From: Wolfiporia cocos | Taxonomy: Eukaryota > Basidiomycota > Agaricomycetes > Polyporales > Phaeolaceae | DNA length: 64,000 nt | Reading direction: 5' to 3' | Assembly: GCA_029448655.1 (NCBI GenBank) | Contig: JACCLO010000032.1 | Span: 62,001-126,000, forward strand | Part shown: one piece after another, positions 42,530 to 54,586 of the stretch | Layout of the letters: each line of letters begins with the position of its first letter | How positions within the stretch are numbered: position 1 is the first letter of the stretch | Made by a program: the position numbers and the translations under genes | Notes under the pieces: generated by a model | Databases searched by the model: none | What the model was told of the DNA's origin: nothing | The model's input: only the letters and a program-made list of their open reading frames with translations

Positions 42530-44550
42530 ATCACGGCGACGGGCACGTACTCTATCACCAAGATCGTCCTCTGCCATCTATGATCATGACGGATGTCAAC
42601 GAGAATCGAATCCCTTTGATCATCAACCCCATCAAAATCACCACGATATCCAAGTCAGACTCCTCCTTGGTGCCTCCGATTCTGCATCATTCTGGTTAGG
42701 TTCTATTGCAATGATGTACTGCTCATGTTTCGACCTCTGGGAGTTTTAAACTGCAACCCAGACATGATCCGAGCACGCTGACCAACAAAGCACCGGAGCT
42801 ATCTCAACAGTGCAGTCCCGACATCTTCGCGTCGTTCAAACCGGCCGATCAGCCCACCACCCGAAGCTAAGGTTCTATTGGACAGCCACAAAAGTGATAG
42901 TCCGGATTGCATCGTGCTGTGCAGAGTCTTCGAATCGGCGCCATTCAGTCTCCGCGAACAATATGGCTGTACACACCTGGGTTTCTTTGGAATCAAATCC
43001 ATAAACATGGTATCTCATCGATATCTACGTGGGTACCTTTCGATGGCATGCTGAACAAATGACAGGGGAGAAACGATGCTGGTCAAGAACTATTTTCGTG
43101 GCAATTCACTTTCGATTGGGTACCCGGTAGCGAAACGGTGGATCGGAGTGCTGATCCCTGGTGGCAGGCCCCTCCTTCCATCGGAGCAGACCAGACAGAC
43201 CCTAATATCATGTTCAATCCTTTCCACTTTCTTCCTCCCCATTCTTCACCAAATCATCAAATGGATGCCGACTTCGAGTATGGCATCTCGGCCACAAGCT
43301 ATCATGGCGGAAGGCAATGCGTAAAGTGTGGAAAACTGAATGCTCAGCGAAATTTATGGTATTAACTGTGTAGCGGATGCTCAGTGAGTGTGCCTACCAG
43401 AGGCGGCCGAAGCAAGCACTCATACATTCGCGCAGGAAAGCAACTGTATACCTCCTGCGGATGTTCATACCATGCATAATTCCCGTGGTATTTCTCCAGT
43501 GACATTGTCGTGTGACAGGCCGTCCGAGCGTGTCAAACCACCGTAACGGACGTTGCTGATGGCTCGCGTTTAGCGTATATGACAAAGGATGGCGTCTCTG
43601 CCAAGCTTATTTATTTATTTATTTATACCTGTAACGGGGCAGAGTTGCAGGAGCAGCCGACCAGGCTCTTCAGAGAGATGCTGACGAAAGTTGAATTGTC
43701 ATTGCTCCAGGATAGCAAGGGTTCCTTTAAAGGTGAGCACGGACAGCGGTGCGTATGTATTGATTCTAAAACATTCTGTGCGTCCGCAGAGGCCTATTAC
43801 ACCTGCTCATTCAACAATCAAGATACGACAGCGGCCACGACACATGCCCCGCTCTGTATATTGCAAGCACACGCACTGCTTCAAAGCCGCTTGGCCGCTG
43901 AAGGAGGGGGACAGAAATGAATTACTTGGCTTGGGTTCTCCCTGGCTCAAAGAAGGTGAGTTCTGAATTTACTATTCATGGCTTTCCCCAAGACAGAAGT
44001 TGTGCCAGAACGTGCTTGCTGCGAAAAATTCCCCTGTATACATGATGTACCTCGGCGCCGATGCAGAGTTGTCGATGCGCCCCAAATCATTAGCTCCAGG
44101 TGTACAGCAGCTTCTGCCAATCACCGTCGCAGAGCGTGGATCTCCTAAGAAGGAACTCCCGCACGGAGCTAACGACTCATGCGGGCCTATGGACATAGAC
44201 GATTCCGATGTCCCAGCGCCGAGTAACAGTGTGAGCATTCTGGATATGCAAGTTGCTCAAATCACAGACTCCATTACGAAATCTGTCAAAAGGGAGGGGC
44301 CGGTACTCCTCGTGACCCTAGAGCACGGAGATATCCTTATCTTCAACGGTGATGATTTCAAGGTACATTGTGGCACTGTCTTTGCTACCCAGCTGACATT
44401 CATTCCAACCAGTATTCACTGAATCGGACCAGCATGAGCATTGGTATGCATGGTGATGTATCTTCCTTCCAAAGTACTGAGCTTTCTTTCCAGTACTCAT
44501 CAGCAGTCGCTGAAGTGGAAGTGGAGCATTTCTCACTAGTATTTGCACAT
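42530..44550 (+). CDS. Unrecognised multi-exon gene region with CxxC pairs and an HGD motif
   Basis: Coding-like pieces on the plus strand change frame repeatedly, as expected for many short introns. They include VFESAPFSLREQYGCTHLGFF (about 42927-42990, shortened here), FTFDWVPGSETVDRSADPWW, a zinc-finger-like CVKCGKLNAQRNLWY followed by CSGC, PVYMMYLGADAELSMRP and VTLEHGDILIFNGDDFK (44318-44363). The layout (zinc finger, then a C-terminal HGD beta segment) recalls a basidiomycete-specific family with an oxygenase-like fold, but I cannot name it. A TAA lies between NLWY and CSGC at about 43363, so the gene may be damaged. Boundaries are approximate; 42530-42930 is the least certain. Confidence 0.4.
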
Positions 44551-44779
44551 GAGGGCAAGCATGATCATGCTATGACTACATATTTGATGTGTGCAAGGAT
44601 GTTCACAGGGTGTGATCACGGTGATAGATATGTATGTTGAGACAAAGGACAACCTCATGCAGATTCCTATTTGCAAGTATGTACACCCTATACAGTCCTA
44701 AACCATCATGAAAGCATTCTGTACTCAAGCCTCAGTAAACTGCAAGCTGCTTCAATGAGAATGTAAAATGACATACATA

Positions 44780-45399
44780 CTACTTTGAGGCTTCATCTTC
44801 CCAATCTTCCAACTTGGAGGATGGTTTGCCATCACCTAGAGGCAAAAATTGAGGAAGTCTCTCCTCCACTTTTTGGCGCTTGGGACCCTGGCCTGCTTCT
44901 TCCAATTCTGAAGTAGGCCGCTTCTAGATGCAGAAATTTAAATTCAAGCCATTTTGTGCTAATCATTCACAAGACTTACTATTCCTCTGCAATCTGCATT
45001 CTGGTCTGTAGTGTCAGTCTTGGGCCCTTCCTTCAGCTCAATCTCCAACTTGGGTAGCTGGAATGCCTCAGCATCCAGCCCAAGGTTGAATAACTTCAAG
45101 GCAAAATCAAGTTTTTGACGACCTAATAAAATCCTAGGGTCTCTGTGGAAGTTGGTTGCTAGTTCGTCGTCCTCCAATCGAAAATCTCTGATTATCTCCT
45201 CAGTATACAACTTTGCATTCATTAGTAGAGTAGCAAAAATAAAAAGAATGTAATGTACCAATGCATGCCTGCCCTTGGCATGCCATTTGTATAGTTCACC
45301 AATCTGTGTCGGGAAAGCAGTGGATATGTGATTATGAAACATGTCTGTGTGTTCCTTCAAAAGATTCAATCCGTAAATTTGGACCTCTGTTGGCTCCAT
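44780..45399 (-). CDS. Two-exon hypothetical protein, 187 aa
   Basis: Exon 1 is 45399-44980 (start MEPTEVQIYGLNLLKEH), exon 2 is 44923-44780. The 56-nt intron has perfect consensus ends (GTAAGT...CATCTAG) and preserves frame. The protein is largely helical (YILFIFATLLMNAKLYTEEI; NFHRDPRILLGRQKLDFALK) with a basic and Glu-rich tail containing an NLS-like GPKRQK. Codon use is AT-richer than MSH4. No family recognised. The reading frame extends upstream of ATG 45399 but loses protein character there. Confidence 0.7.
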
Positions 45400-45792
45400 T
45401 ATTATCAGATCGTTGCAGAGTGGATTGGGTGTAAGGTGACAGCGTGGCATTCCCACAGCACGGATGCAGCGTGATACGCAGCACGTGCCACATCGCTGGG
45501 TGCTCATTCGCCGGCCATGTGCAATATAATGCCCGCGCTGGACCCAGTGATCGGCGCTTATTCGCTCTCCACTCAAACACTTCCCATTGCTCGATAACGG
45601 TCTATCCGGCATTCGTGACTTGCAGCGCCCAACTTATCATTATCTTCGTGGTCATGAGCCGGCGATACACTTGGTATGTACAATTCTGTGCCCTTTACGA
45701 CGGTCAGCGACCAATTGGCTGTGGGGTCGACGTCAGCACCTCCCACCTGACCTTGCCCTTGACCGTCACCCGCCACGTGCAGAATATGTCTG

Positions 45793-45872
45793 CCCGAAGT
45801 GCGGACATTTCAACCCGTCTGCGCACTCGCTGCGCCAAGCCCGTTCCAGGTCGGTGTCGCCGACGCCAGACT
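45793..45872 (+). pseudogene. Lunapark-like zinc-ribbon fragment
   Basis: Within an open frame (45587-46144) the stretch AEYVCPKCGHFNPSAHSLRQ followed by ARSRSVSP resembles the second half of the C-terminal zinc ribbon of Lunapark, an ER-junction protein. The first CxxC of the ribbon is not found upstream, so this is probably a fragment or an exon whose partners are lost. Confidence 0.3.
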
Positions 45873-46149
45873 CTCGCGTCCTCTCACGGTGCCGATACAG
45901 CTCCCTCCAGCCTCAGCTGCCCAGCGGTGCGGCCAGTGCGGCTCCAGGCCCCGCGTTCGACGGTGTCTACGCCGAGTCAAACGAAAGCCATGAACAACAG
46001 CTCGAAAACACAATGCAACACGGCCGTGCTCGCGATGCGACACATCCACCAGACGACGCCCTACGAATCGACCTCCATCACAGTCGGACCTTCCTCGGAC
46101 ACCGTCTTATCTTCTTCCTGGTCCTGAGTCGCACGAACAGGTGATTCGG

Positions 46150-48583
46150 CGTGACCGCGCTGTGGTGGCACCTGTCACTAGTACTAGTGCGTCACAAGAT
46201 CTGAGCGGATCGGACGGGCGGTGGCGGCGATCGCTCCATCGTGGTCCAACACTGACCCATATGATTTAAGTGCTAGATGCAGTCCCCCCGTCGCCTCCAC
46301 AATCACTCTCGAATTAGAGGTGTTTTGCTAACAATAAAATTGACTGTGGCACGGATTTTTTGAGCTCCACTACTAAGTTTTTAAAATGGAGTGGGTAGAG
46401 CGTAGTCCTTGATCTTTGTGACGCATACCAGTAACTGTATCCAAGTACTGTTAACCCGCATCGGATGTACGAAAACACTGTAGGGTATCAATGATGCCAT
46501 ACCTCGTTCTCATAATTCTTGCACAACCTCGGAAAAGGGCGAGTCATAATTATCGTTAGTAAAAAAACCTCTATTACAACACTTCGATCGTGTAGCATGC
46601 CGTGCAAATAGCATGAACACGGATTAGCAAGCCACATTGAAGCGTGGGCGCCACCCACGCTGAGTATCTATCTACTCATCTCTGTTCTTATATTGCTTGA
46701 TAATGAAGTAGCGCCGGTTCCGACATGGCCCGCTACTTTGCACTAAACGTACTGAATGCCGGACTACAGGCCCTGAAGTCAGTCATCACCTAAGTGCTCA
46801 GTTCACACATCAGCGAAAACTGCAGTTTCATCGAAGAACGAAGCGATACACGAGCGTGTTTGTGAGGCGAAGGTAAGAACAATGGGACATATTATGCCAT
46901 CTGTGCTACAGGTACACATAGCTACAACTCCTGGGAGTGCACTGGTGAGTAGCAAAGTACGCAAGAAGAGCAGAACATGTTTCGTGACAAACAACGCCAT
47001 CGGCGCATGTGTAGCGTACGTTGCGAAAGTAGATATTTATGTCTCCAGAACCCGCAAAGTCTTCCGCAGCAAGAGTGCTCTGACAAATCAAGGAGGTAGC
47101 TATTGTGCAACGGTACCGTGTCGCAAACGTTGGGAGGCGAGTGAACCAGCAAGCCTACGAACGGACAGTCACACTGGGCATGACATTAAGCAGGTGAGGG
47201 AACAGTTTAGAGCAGGACTTCTGAATCGATTAGCCTTTCTCGCGGACGATCGTCTGACTACTTGCGGTGTATTAACTTACTACTGACATGGCGAGAATAT
47301 GCAATCTAATTGTGTGTTTCGGAATCGGGAAGGCGAGGCTCTGAAGAGCTATCCTTGCACTATAAATTCAAGGTGAACGCCCCAAATAATTGTCAGAGGC
47401 ATTGGGCGCCCATTGCTACCAGCTCTGACCCATTTTATCTGTATTTAGCAACTATCGACTTGACATGATACGAAATATGCGCCCTCGCATGTTAGGATTC
47501 TTAGGAAATTGTGTTGTACAGGAACAGTGAGATTTGGTCAATGTAGTGCAGATGAAGTAATTCACGTGGAGCCGAGAGCCTCCTGGAAGGATTGCAAGCG
47601 ATGTGTTGTTGCCATATCGTTATCATACAGCCGGAACCACTTTTGTTTACCATCGGGTTAGTCTGAGCCTTTCACCGCCCGGCAGTGTCGGTATGAGCAA
47701 TGCCGGACATGCTCAGCCTGGAATGGCCTGGCGGGCACGGTGGTTGGAATGTGCCAGCTCAAATGCGCAGTTGGTCCGAAATGAAAGGCTCTTCTATCAT
47801 TTCCGACGTCCATGCAGCTCCGCTCTTTTTGCCACTTGGCCACACTCGTAGGAGAAACGTCTAGATCAATCTTCAATCTCTCACTTCCAGCAGTGAGTCC
47901 TTCCGGGCGTCGAAGCCGCTGGCGGACTTTGACGAGTCACATAGCGATAGACAGGCTATGCGGGAAGATCAGTTGCCCATGCTTTACGCGTTAGTTTATT
48001 TTGCTGCATGATACCAACTCCCCAAAATCTGACGATCGCAATCGTTGGCGGAATTCTGCGTCGGCTGTCGTGGCCGCGGGCCCCAAGGTGATGATGCTGA
48101 CAGCTCTAGAATATCAGCAAGAATGTTCCGCGCCCGTCGAAGATGTACTGGGCTGATTATGTCGTGCCCCTGCGTCTCAGGAAGGCTGGAGGTGCGAGGC
48201 TGTGCGGGACTCCAATCGACTAGCCTCCGATCGCTGGAGAGAACCTTCGCGGCTTTCTGCGACGATAACGAAAGGAACGCTCCGAGATCACCGCGGTCTC
48301 ACATTTGGTCGGCTAACAGATGCCGAGCTCGGCCGGCCACTCTTCAGGCCTCAGGATCTAGTACGCCACACTCGATACTGACACCAGTAGACGATTACCT
48401 ACCTGCTCGGATTCATGAGGACAACTGACCCGCAGCGCACCGGCAAGCCATTCAAATATTCACCGATGGACCTTCCCGCGTCACGGGGATGGCTCGAGAA
48501 CTTCGTTTAAATAGGCCTCATTCTCAGCACCCACATACTCCATCAGAATCATTATAATCCACTCTGTTCAGCTTCTGGCAGAT
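46150..48583. other. No gene recognised
   Basis: ORFs such as 46882-47286 (plus) and 48045-48428 (plus) lack recognisable domains. The last 150 bp before 48584 is AT-rich with a CT-rich stretch and likely holds the promoter of the adenylation gene. Confidence 0.4.
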
Positions 48584-50345
48584 ATGTCTGCATCTGCATC
48601 GCCTGTACTCCCGCCCCTCAACGGTTCGCTATCTCTCATCCCTGGGCTCGTCGACTTCCATGCCGAATACAATTCCACCTCTCCGTTCTTTCTCTTCCTG
48701 TTTCCAGACTTGTCTTCTGATACGCTCGGAAGTATATCGTTCCTCGAGTTCGCTCAGGCAATTCACCGCGTTGCCCACTCCTTCAGGCCCGGACGGAAGG
48801 GCGAAGAGGGCGCCGTTGTCGCTATCATCGCGAACTGCGATACTCTGCTCTACCATGCGCTCGTCGCGGGTCTGATCCGTGCGGGGCTCGTCCCCTTCCC
48901 TATGTCCTCCCGCAACTCCGTGCCCGCAATAGCAAGCCTGATGGAGCACACGAGCTGCCATCGCATCGTCTCACAGCCCACCTTCGCCCCATTCACTGAC
49001 GCGGTCCGGGAGAGCCTGCCGAGCGGATTCGCCATGCACGTCGACGACCTGCCCGCGCTCACGGACGTCTTCCCGACGCTCGCGCCCTCCTTCGACCCGC
49101 CGCGTGCCGTCTCGGGCCCTTACCCGCCGCCCGCGTGCGCGGCGTCGCCATCGGATGTTGTGCTCTACCTGCACTCCTCAGGCTCCACCGGCTTCCCGAA
49201 GCCGATCCCGCACACGCACACGACGATCCTACACTGGTGCAGGATGCCCATCTTCGTGGAGTCGCGCAGGAAGGCGATACGGTGGGGGTGCATGGCGCTA
49301 CCGCCGTTCCACGTAATGGGACTCTGCTCGCAGCTGTACGCGCCGCTCTTGTCCGGCCAGCCGACGTCGCTGTTCCCCCCGCGCGCGATCGTGTCAGCGC
49401 CCCCGGTCGTGCCGACCCCGCAGAACACAATTGAGACGGCGCGCAAGACAGGCTGCACGGCTATCGAGAGCGTCCCTGCTTTCGTCGAGGTAGGCTCTGG
49501 TTGTGTAGTGTGCCTGTGATTGCTAAAGTACTGTTTTCGCCAGGCGTGGTCGCAGAACGAGGATGACGCGAAGTACCTTGCGTCTCTTCAGGCTCTTGTC
49601 AGTACCTGCATCACATTGCGCTGGTCGAGGGAGCAACTCGCTTATCACTCACGTCTTAGATATTCGCCGGCGGCCCGCTCTCCAGGGCGAATGGTGAGAA
49701 GCTCGTGGATAAAGGCGTGCGCCTGTTGGCGTGCTACGGTGCAACCGAATTCGGCCTGGTGACATGCGTGTTCGATGACGGCGTCGAAGAGCCGAGCCCT
49801 ATTGGCAAGAAGCGCGCCGACTGGGAATGGATGCAGCTTCCCAGAGAGTGTATGTCGCTGGGTTCCTCAGGGAGACGGGACATTCGAGCTGCAGATGTTG
49901 GTGCGTGCCAAAATGTAACGATGTAGCCGCCCGAAGTATACTGAGGTATGGCGTGCATGTGCGTGCAGACGTGCGAGACACACCAGCCTTGCATCGAGAA
50001 TATGCCAAATGGGGAGCGTGGCTTTGCCACATCCGACCTTTGGGAACCACATCCGGCCAAGCCTGGTCTCTGGCGAATGTACGTCGCAGTCAATATGATT
50101 GGCAAATAAAGTCTGATGTCGCATATGAAGTGTCGGGCGTGCTGACGATGTCATCGTACTCGGATCAGGTGCGTCGCCCCTGTCATCGCCCGAGGGCGGC
50201 TGCTAACTTCGATTCAGGTGAGAAGACGGTACCAATCCTTCAGGAGAAATCACATTGGCGTGCACTCATGGGGCGGATAGTAGGTTGTACCTTTGCTGCA
50301 CATGTAAGCACGGAACCTGCAAGATCATGGCGTCCGATCGCTTAG
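48584..50345 (+). pseudogene. Adenylate-forming (AMP-binding) enzyme, NRPS-like, apparently truncated
   Basis: Activates a carboxylic acid as its adenylate. Exon 1 is 48584-49489 with the P-loop-like SSGSTGFPKP (residues 199-208) and ALPPFHVMGL. Exon 2 is 49544-49597, exon 3 from 49660 (FAGGPLSRANGEKLV, LACYGATEFG). After one single-base shift near 49853 the frame continues WVPQGDGTFELQML, then after an intron TCETHQPCIENMPNGERGF and DLWEPHPAKPGLW, then VGRADDVIVLGSGEKTVP. That order is typical of the A domain of fungal alpha-aminoadipate-reductase-like NRPS-like proteins. Beyond 50235 similarity is lost, and no thiolation or reductase domain follows. Confidence 0.85.
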
Positions 50346-50349
50346 AATT

Positions 50350-51810
50350 CACATTTTTCAGGGTAAGCGGCCCGTCTTGAGAGTCCGCACGCGAACTGAT
50401 GGTTGTACCTGACATGCTAGCGCCGGCTTTGCTTGCGAGCTGCAGCACATGGATGAGAGCTGTGGAGAAGCGATCTCAAGACTAGGTGACATCGCGATGG
50501 ATGGTTGCTTCACTATCAATGGTTGGCTTGTTCTCTAATCCGGCTTCAACGAGGCGGAATCCGGCCAACTTCACTGTGCGGATGGCCGAACCGGTGATTG
50601 GGAATGGTACGGTGAGACACTCTCGGCATGATGGGCTAGACTCACATGCAGCATTCACACTTCGAGTATCCTCATCCGCATCGCGAGACATGGCAGATAC
50701 ATTCCATAGATTGACCCCTGCGGATCACCCCTAACACATGTGGTAGTTGAAAGGAACCCAGCAACAGTGTGCCCACCTTCGCGATCCAGGGTATCCGCTT
50801 GATGGACCCAATCCGTGTTCGACCTTGGGCGCTGCTGAGAGAAAGACTCGGCGAGAGATGCCAGCTGGTATAGTTCGGCGCATATAGAGACCCGACTGCT
50901 GCGTCTACTATCCCCGAGTTTTGCTTGACGCTGATCAAAGCGTCTGCACGAATGGAGGATGTTGCTGTACACAAGATCCGCGCAATTGAACGCATATAAC
51001 GTACCCTCGATGGAACTGAAAATCTGTGATATGTCCGAAGACAATTTACGCTTGTTCGCCGACATTTCTTGTGGTTATCCGCATACATGAAGGAGCCAAA
51101 TATCTGCGATGGCGGGAGCCAGAGAGCCCCACACTTGGACTGACGCGTTCAGTCACGAAATCGTGACATTGAGTTTACGTGACACAAGGTGACATTAGCG
51201 CGCGTACGCCGTGTTACTAAGTGTCCACGTTTATCCGACCGCACCAAGTCCGCAAACGCATCGCGTTCCATAGTTGATCACTATGCCCAACGCCGCCGAC
51301 ACTTCACTTGTGGCTCCCGATGATGCTGTAGCAAGATGTACAACTGTAGGGAAATCCGATATCCATCCATTCCATTCTCGATAGTGATGACATTCCACAG
51401 CCAACCTCCGCAGGAAGCTCGGAGAGACGGCCTCTTCGCTGGCCTTTCCGCTGCATTGCAGGAGGTTAGTAAGTTCGCGTAGCCGCATGGTCCATTGCCG
51501 TACTATTCACCCTAGCCATTCTGGGCAACAAACTATTCCGATTCAACAGGAAACACCACAATTATGTGCGGCGGTGGTGAGCATGCTGCAACGAGGCAGC
51601 GGTGGCTCGGATGCCGCTGGTGTCTGCGCACAGTGACGGGGGTGCTTTCTGGTTATTATTTCTACCAGGGATTTCTCGCATCTAATCTTGCTTGCCCACG
51701 TGCGGAGCAGGCCAAGATGCAACGGTCGGAGTCTGTGTTCGGCGAGGATCTGTCCACAAGCACCAAGTCAATGAATGTAATGTATTGTCATCGCAACAAT
51801 TCCACAGCGG
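50350..51810. other. No gene recognised
   Basis: Expected location of the C-terminal domains of the adenylation gene, but no carrier or reductase motif is readable on either strand. Confidence 0.4.
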
Positions 51811-51816
51811 AGTATA

Positions 51817-52680
51817 ATGCACCGTCTTCTTGAAGCCCTTTCGCGCATCGAAGCCAGCGTTCGGCGCATGGATCACGCTGCCAGGTGCTTTGAAAGCGCG
51901 CACTGCTGCGCTCGCCTCGCCCCATCTCTCATGGCTGCTCATTGATTGTGAGCATGGCATGACATCTCTTCAGCCAGGCGCTGCCGAATCCATCCAAACA
52001 ATATCGGGGCTCGGAAGCTCGGCGCCCAGCACTATTGTCAGAATACCTGCAACAGGGGCGTGTGCAGACGGTAGTGTCGGTGGCAAATCAAGTATGGGCT
52101 TGATGCCGGCGCCCGGGGAGTGCTGGTTCCAATGGTATGTAGAACACGCTGGGCTAGTCGGTCGTGGTACATATACGTCAATCTGATAGGTATCAACCGC
52201 CGCTCAAGCCAAGTCGATCGTTGCTGCGGCGCGCTTCCCCCCAAGGGGTCCAGGTATCCGTGGATTCGGCAGTCCATTTACACAGAGCACATGGGGACTG
52301 ATGGCGTCAGAATACCTCGCATCTGCGAACGACTTGAGGCCGTACAGAGCATCGACGAGATCTTGAGTGTAGACGGTCTCGGTCAGTGACCGCACCATCA
52401 AAAGCTCAACTACGCACATTACTCACCGTAGTCACTATCGGCCGTCGGAATATAGATGGCGTTCTCATCACCTCTCACTCACTCACAACTATCCAGCGCC
52501 ATCGCCAAATCTCCACCCTGATGTGGAAGTCATCATCAGCTCCGCATCTGATCGCTCACTTATATGCGTAATCAGCGCCATGTACTGCACTCCGGGCACT
52601 CAATCGAACAAGCGTGCGCGGCAGAACGTCACATCAGACAGTGGGGCATTATTGAAGGCTCTTGCAGAGGATCTCTAGCA
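51817..52680 (+). pseudogene. HpcH/HpaI aldolase family relic
   Basis: Fragments of a 2-dehydro-3-deoxy-type aldolase in order but in changing frames: FRASKPAFGAWITLPGALKA, LSWLLIDCEHGMTSL, STIVRIPATGACADGS, WQIKYGLDAGARGVLVPM, after a likely intron AKSIVAAARFPPRGPGIRGF and GSPFTQSTWGLMASEYLAS, then EAVQSIDEILSVDGL. About ten residues containing the metal-site region (family VQIETK) are missing before EAVQSIDE. The tail reads PSPNLHPDVEVII, AMYCTPGTQS, VTSDSGALLKALAEDL. At least three single-base shifts plus the deletion make it non-functional as sequenced. Confidence 0.8.
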
Positions 52681-52954
52681 GCAGCTGGGGAGATCATAGG
52701 CCAGAAGGACTTCGGGTATAACTAACAGTGTACGACGTACGTGAAGTAGTCAATCCCTGATACAGGGACCACCTTCGCTTCGTCTGAAGCCCCTCTGCAT
52801 TGACAGGGCTGATTTGAAGATCTTGCAAAGACACTGATGGAACAGTGCAGGGTCCAGGCATCGAACCCATAGGTCTTAGCAAGGTATAGCCAAGTGAGAT
52901 ATGCGAAGGTGTCATCGAAAACTTATTGCGCCGTACAATACAATGACGCTGCGA

Positions 52955-53144
52955 CTAAGGGCGTATGTTACGGCGATCCCACCTTTTACCGATTCCGGCA
53001 CGTTCTATACAATTTGCCAACGCAGGCACAGTCAACCATATGATTGCAGAGTGAATAGAATATGGTTTACTTTGTTTTTTTGCCCGACTACATCTCAAGC
53101 AAAGAAGACTGCAGTTTGAGCATGCATGCGGGGAGACATCAGGG
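52955..53144 (-). pseudogene. Cysteine-rich protein, C-terminal part (beyond solo LTR)
   Basis: Minus-strand frame DVSPHACSNCSLLCLRCSRA followed by KKQSKPYS. In frame with 53703 and upstream once the LTR is removed. Confidence 0.65.
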
Positions 53145-53702
53145 TGACACAAACTCACAGGTTTGTGGGACCCTGGCTACAGGGGAGTCCCTAGACGTCC
53201 TACAGGGCGGTGTGCTAACCACAAGGCAGCCAGTCGGCTGTATCCCCAAGGGGGAACTCCTAAGGCGACCAAGAGGGAAGACACACAGACAAGCAAGTCG
53301 TGGAGGGCCCCCGGGGCAGAGACGCACACAAACGCAGATGAGAAAGGAGCCTAAGCTCAGTTGTCGAGAATCCTAAAGATGGGGAAGTAAGTCCCCATCT
53401 TGTCGTACTTATACATGGGGAGCTGACCAGTAATGGTCGCCCTAAAGTCGCGGCCTGTGCGCAGTAACTAAGAGGGCACATGATAATGTAACTACCTGTA
53501 ACGACATGTGACGGTGTGACCCTAACGTGAGTACCTAAGGCGCGCGCTACCCTACAGCGCTTACCTACAGTCATATGATCTAGACGGAGTCCTGGATAGA
53601 CGCGGAGGTGGCTGAGGATCATGGAAGCGCGCGCGCACCTAGCGGCGCCTATAATACCTGCAGCGAGGGATGTTACGTATCCTCTAAGGAAAGTTTGTGA
53701 CA
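53145..53702 (-). repeat. Solo LTR, 558 bp, splitting the cysteine-rich gene
   Basis: Plus-strand ends TGACACAAAC and AGTTTGTGACA, flanked by CAGGG (53140-53144 and 53703-53707). Confidence 0.93.
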
Positions 53703-54487
53703 CAGGGCCCCTACAGTCACGCCGCGTTGCAGCGCATTGGGCGCATGGGGGGTCATAAACCACCTCTTCGAGTTTCTTTCGCGGTGCCGAGCGACTAGTC
53801 CTGCGCTCAGCGGTGGTTATACCCTGACTGGTGGTGGCTTCGATCGGTGGGGGCTGTGCAGGGGTATCCGGCACTGTGCCGTTTGATGATTTCATCCGAG
53901 CAAACGCATCATCCCAAACAGACACGTAGTCGTGATAGAGGTCCAGTGTGCCGAAAGGAGATAGAAGGGGCGCTTTAAAGTGAAGCGAGTCGTAGAGATT
54001 CTTTGACAGCCTGTTAGCGCAACACAGGTTTCCAGGTAGTGAGAGCGCACCTTGCAATGATCGAGTCGTTGCACCCAATCACAAAGCTCCTCTTGGTCAG
54101 CGGCCGCGCATGGCGGGCACTGCAGCAGCTGTTTGACTTCGCGAATAAGCTTTAGAGACTCCAGGTGAACTGTGACTCCAGATATGTATCCCGGATCCAT
54201 TTCGGTGTGGCGACCTCTTCGTTATCGTTATCACTGATACGAGTGTTAGCTGAAGGGTAGTTAATCCTGCTACATGATGGCAGGGTCTTACACTTGAGTT
54301 TATAATGTCCCGTCGTCACGAGAGAACGAGAGCGAGAGATCAGGGACTTCGAGTTTGCATGGCCTTTTCGAACTCCGCTGTGGCTGACTGCGGATGGGCG
54401 CTTAGCGTGCGCCCCGTCCTCGAGCAGCCCTCCTCCCCCGCCCTGCCCCTCTCTCCTCCCAGTCTCTATTGGATGGAATAGGTGCAA
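53703..54487 (-). pseudogene. Cysteine-rich, DNA-binding-like protein, N-terminal part
   Basis: Minus-strand coding with EELCDWVQRLDHCK (upstream exon), YDSLHFKAPLLSPFG, WDDAFARMKSSNGT, and KLEEVVYDPPCAQC followed by AATRRDCRGP, where the LTR cuts. Together with the downstream part the Cys spacing is CxxCx6C then CxxCx3CxxC. Such VYDPPC...C-rich tails occur in agaricomycete families that look like zinc-cluster proteins. Sequence upstream (54340-54490) is repeated at 56470-56590 and, inverted, around 62030-62090, so the gene belongs to a local repeated family. Confidence 0.5.
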
Positions 54488-54586
54488 GCTTCACTAGCAG
54501 GTGCCACCACTAGGACCTGGATTGTTGAAGCAAGCGTCGGGATCGCGTGAAAGAGAGCGAACGAAGTGAGCGGTGCAAGAAACAAC

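Noticed and set aside
45440..46144. A complete Lunapark gene
   Set aside because: Only half of the zinc ribbon is readable; no membrane segments or first CxxC found nearby.
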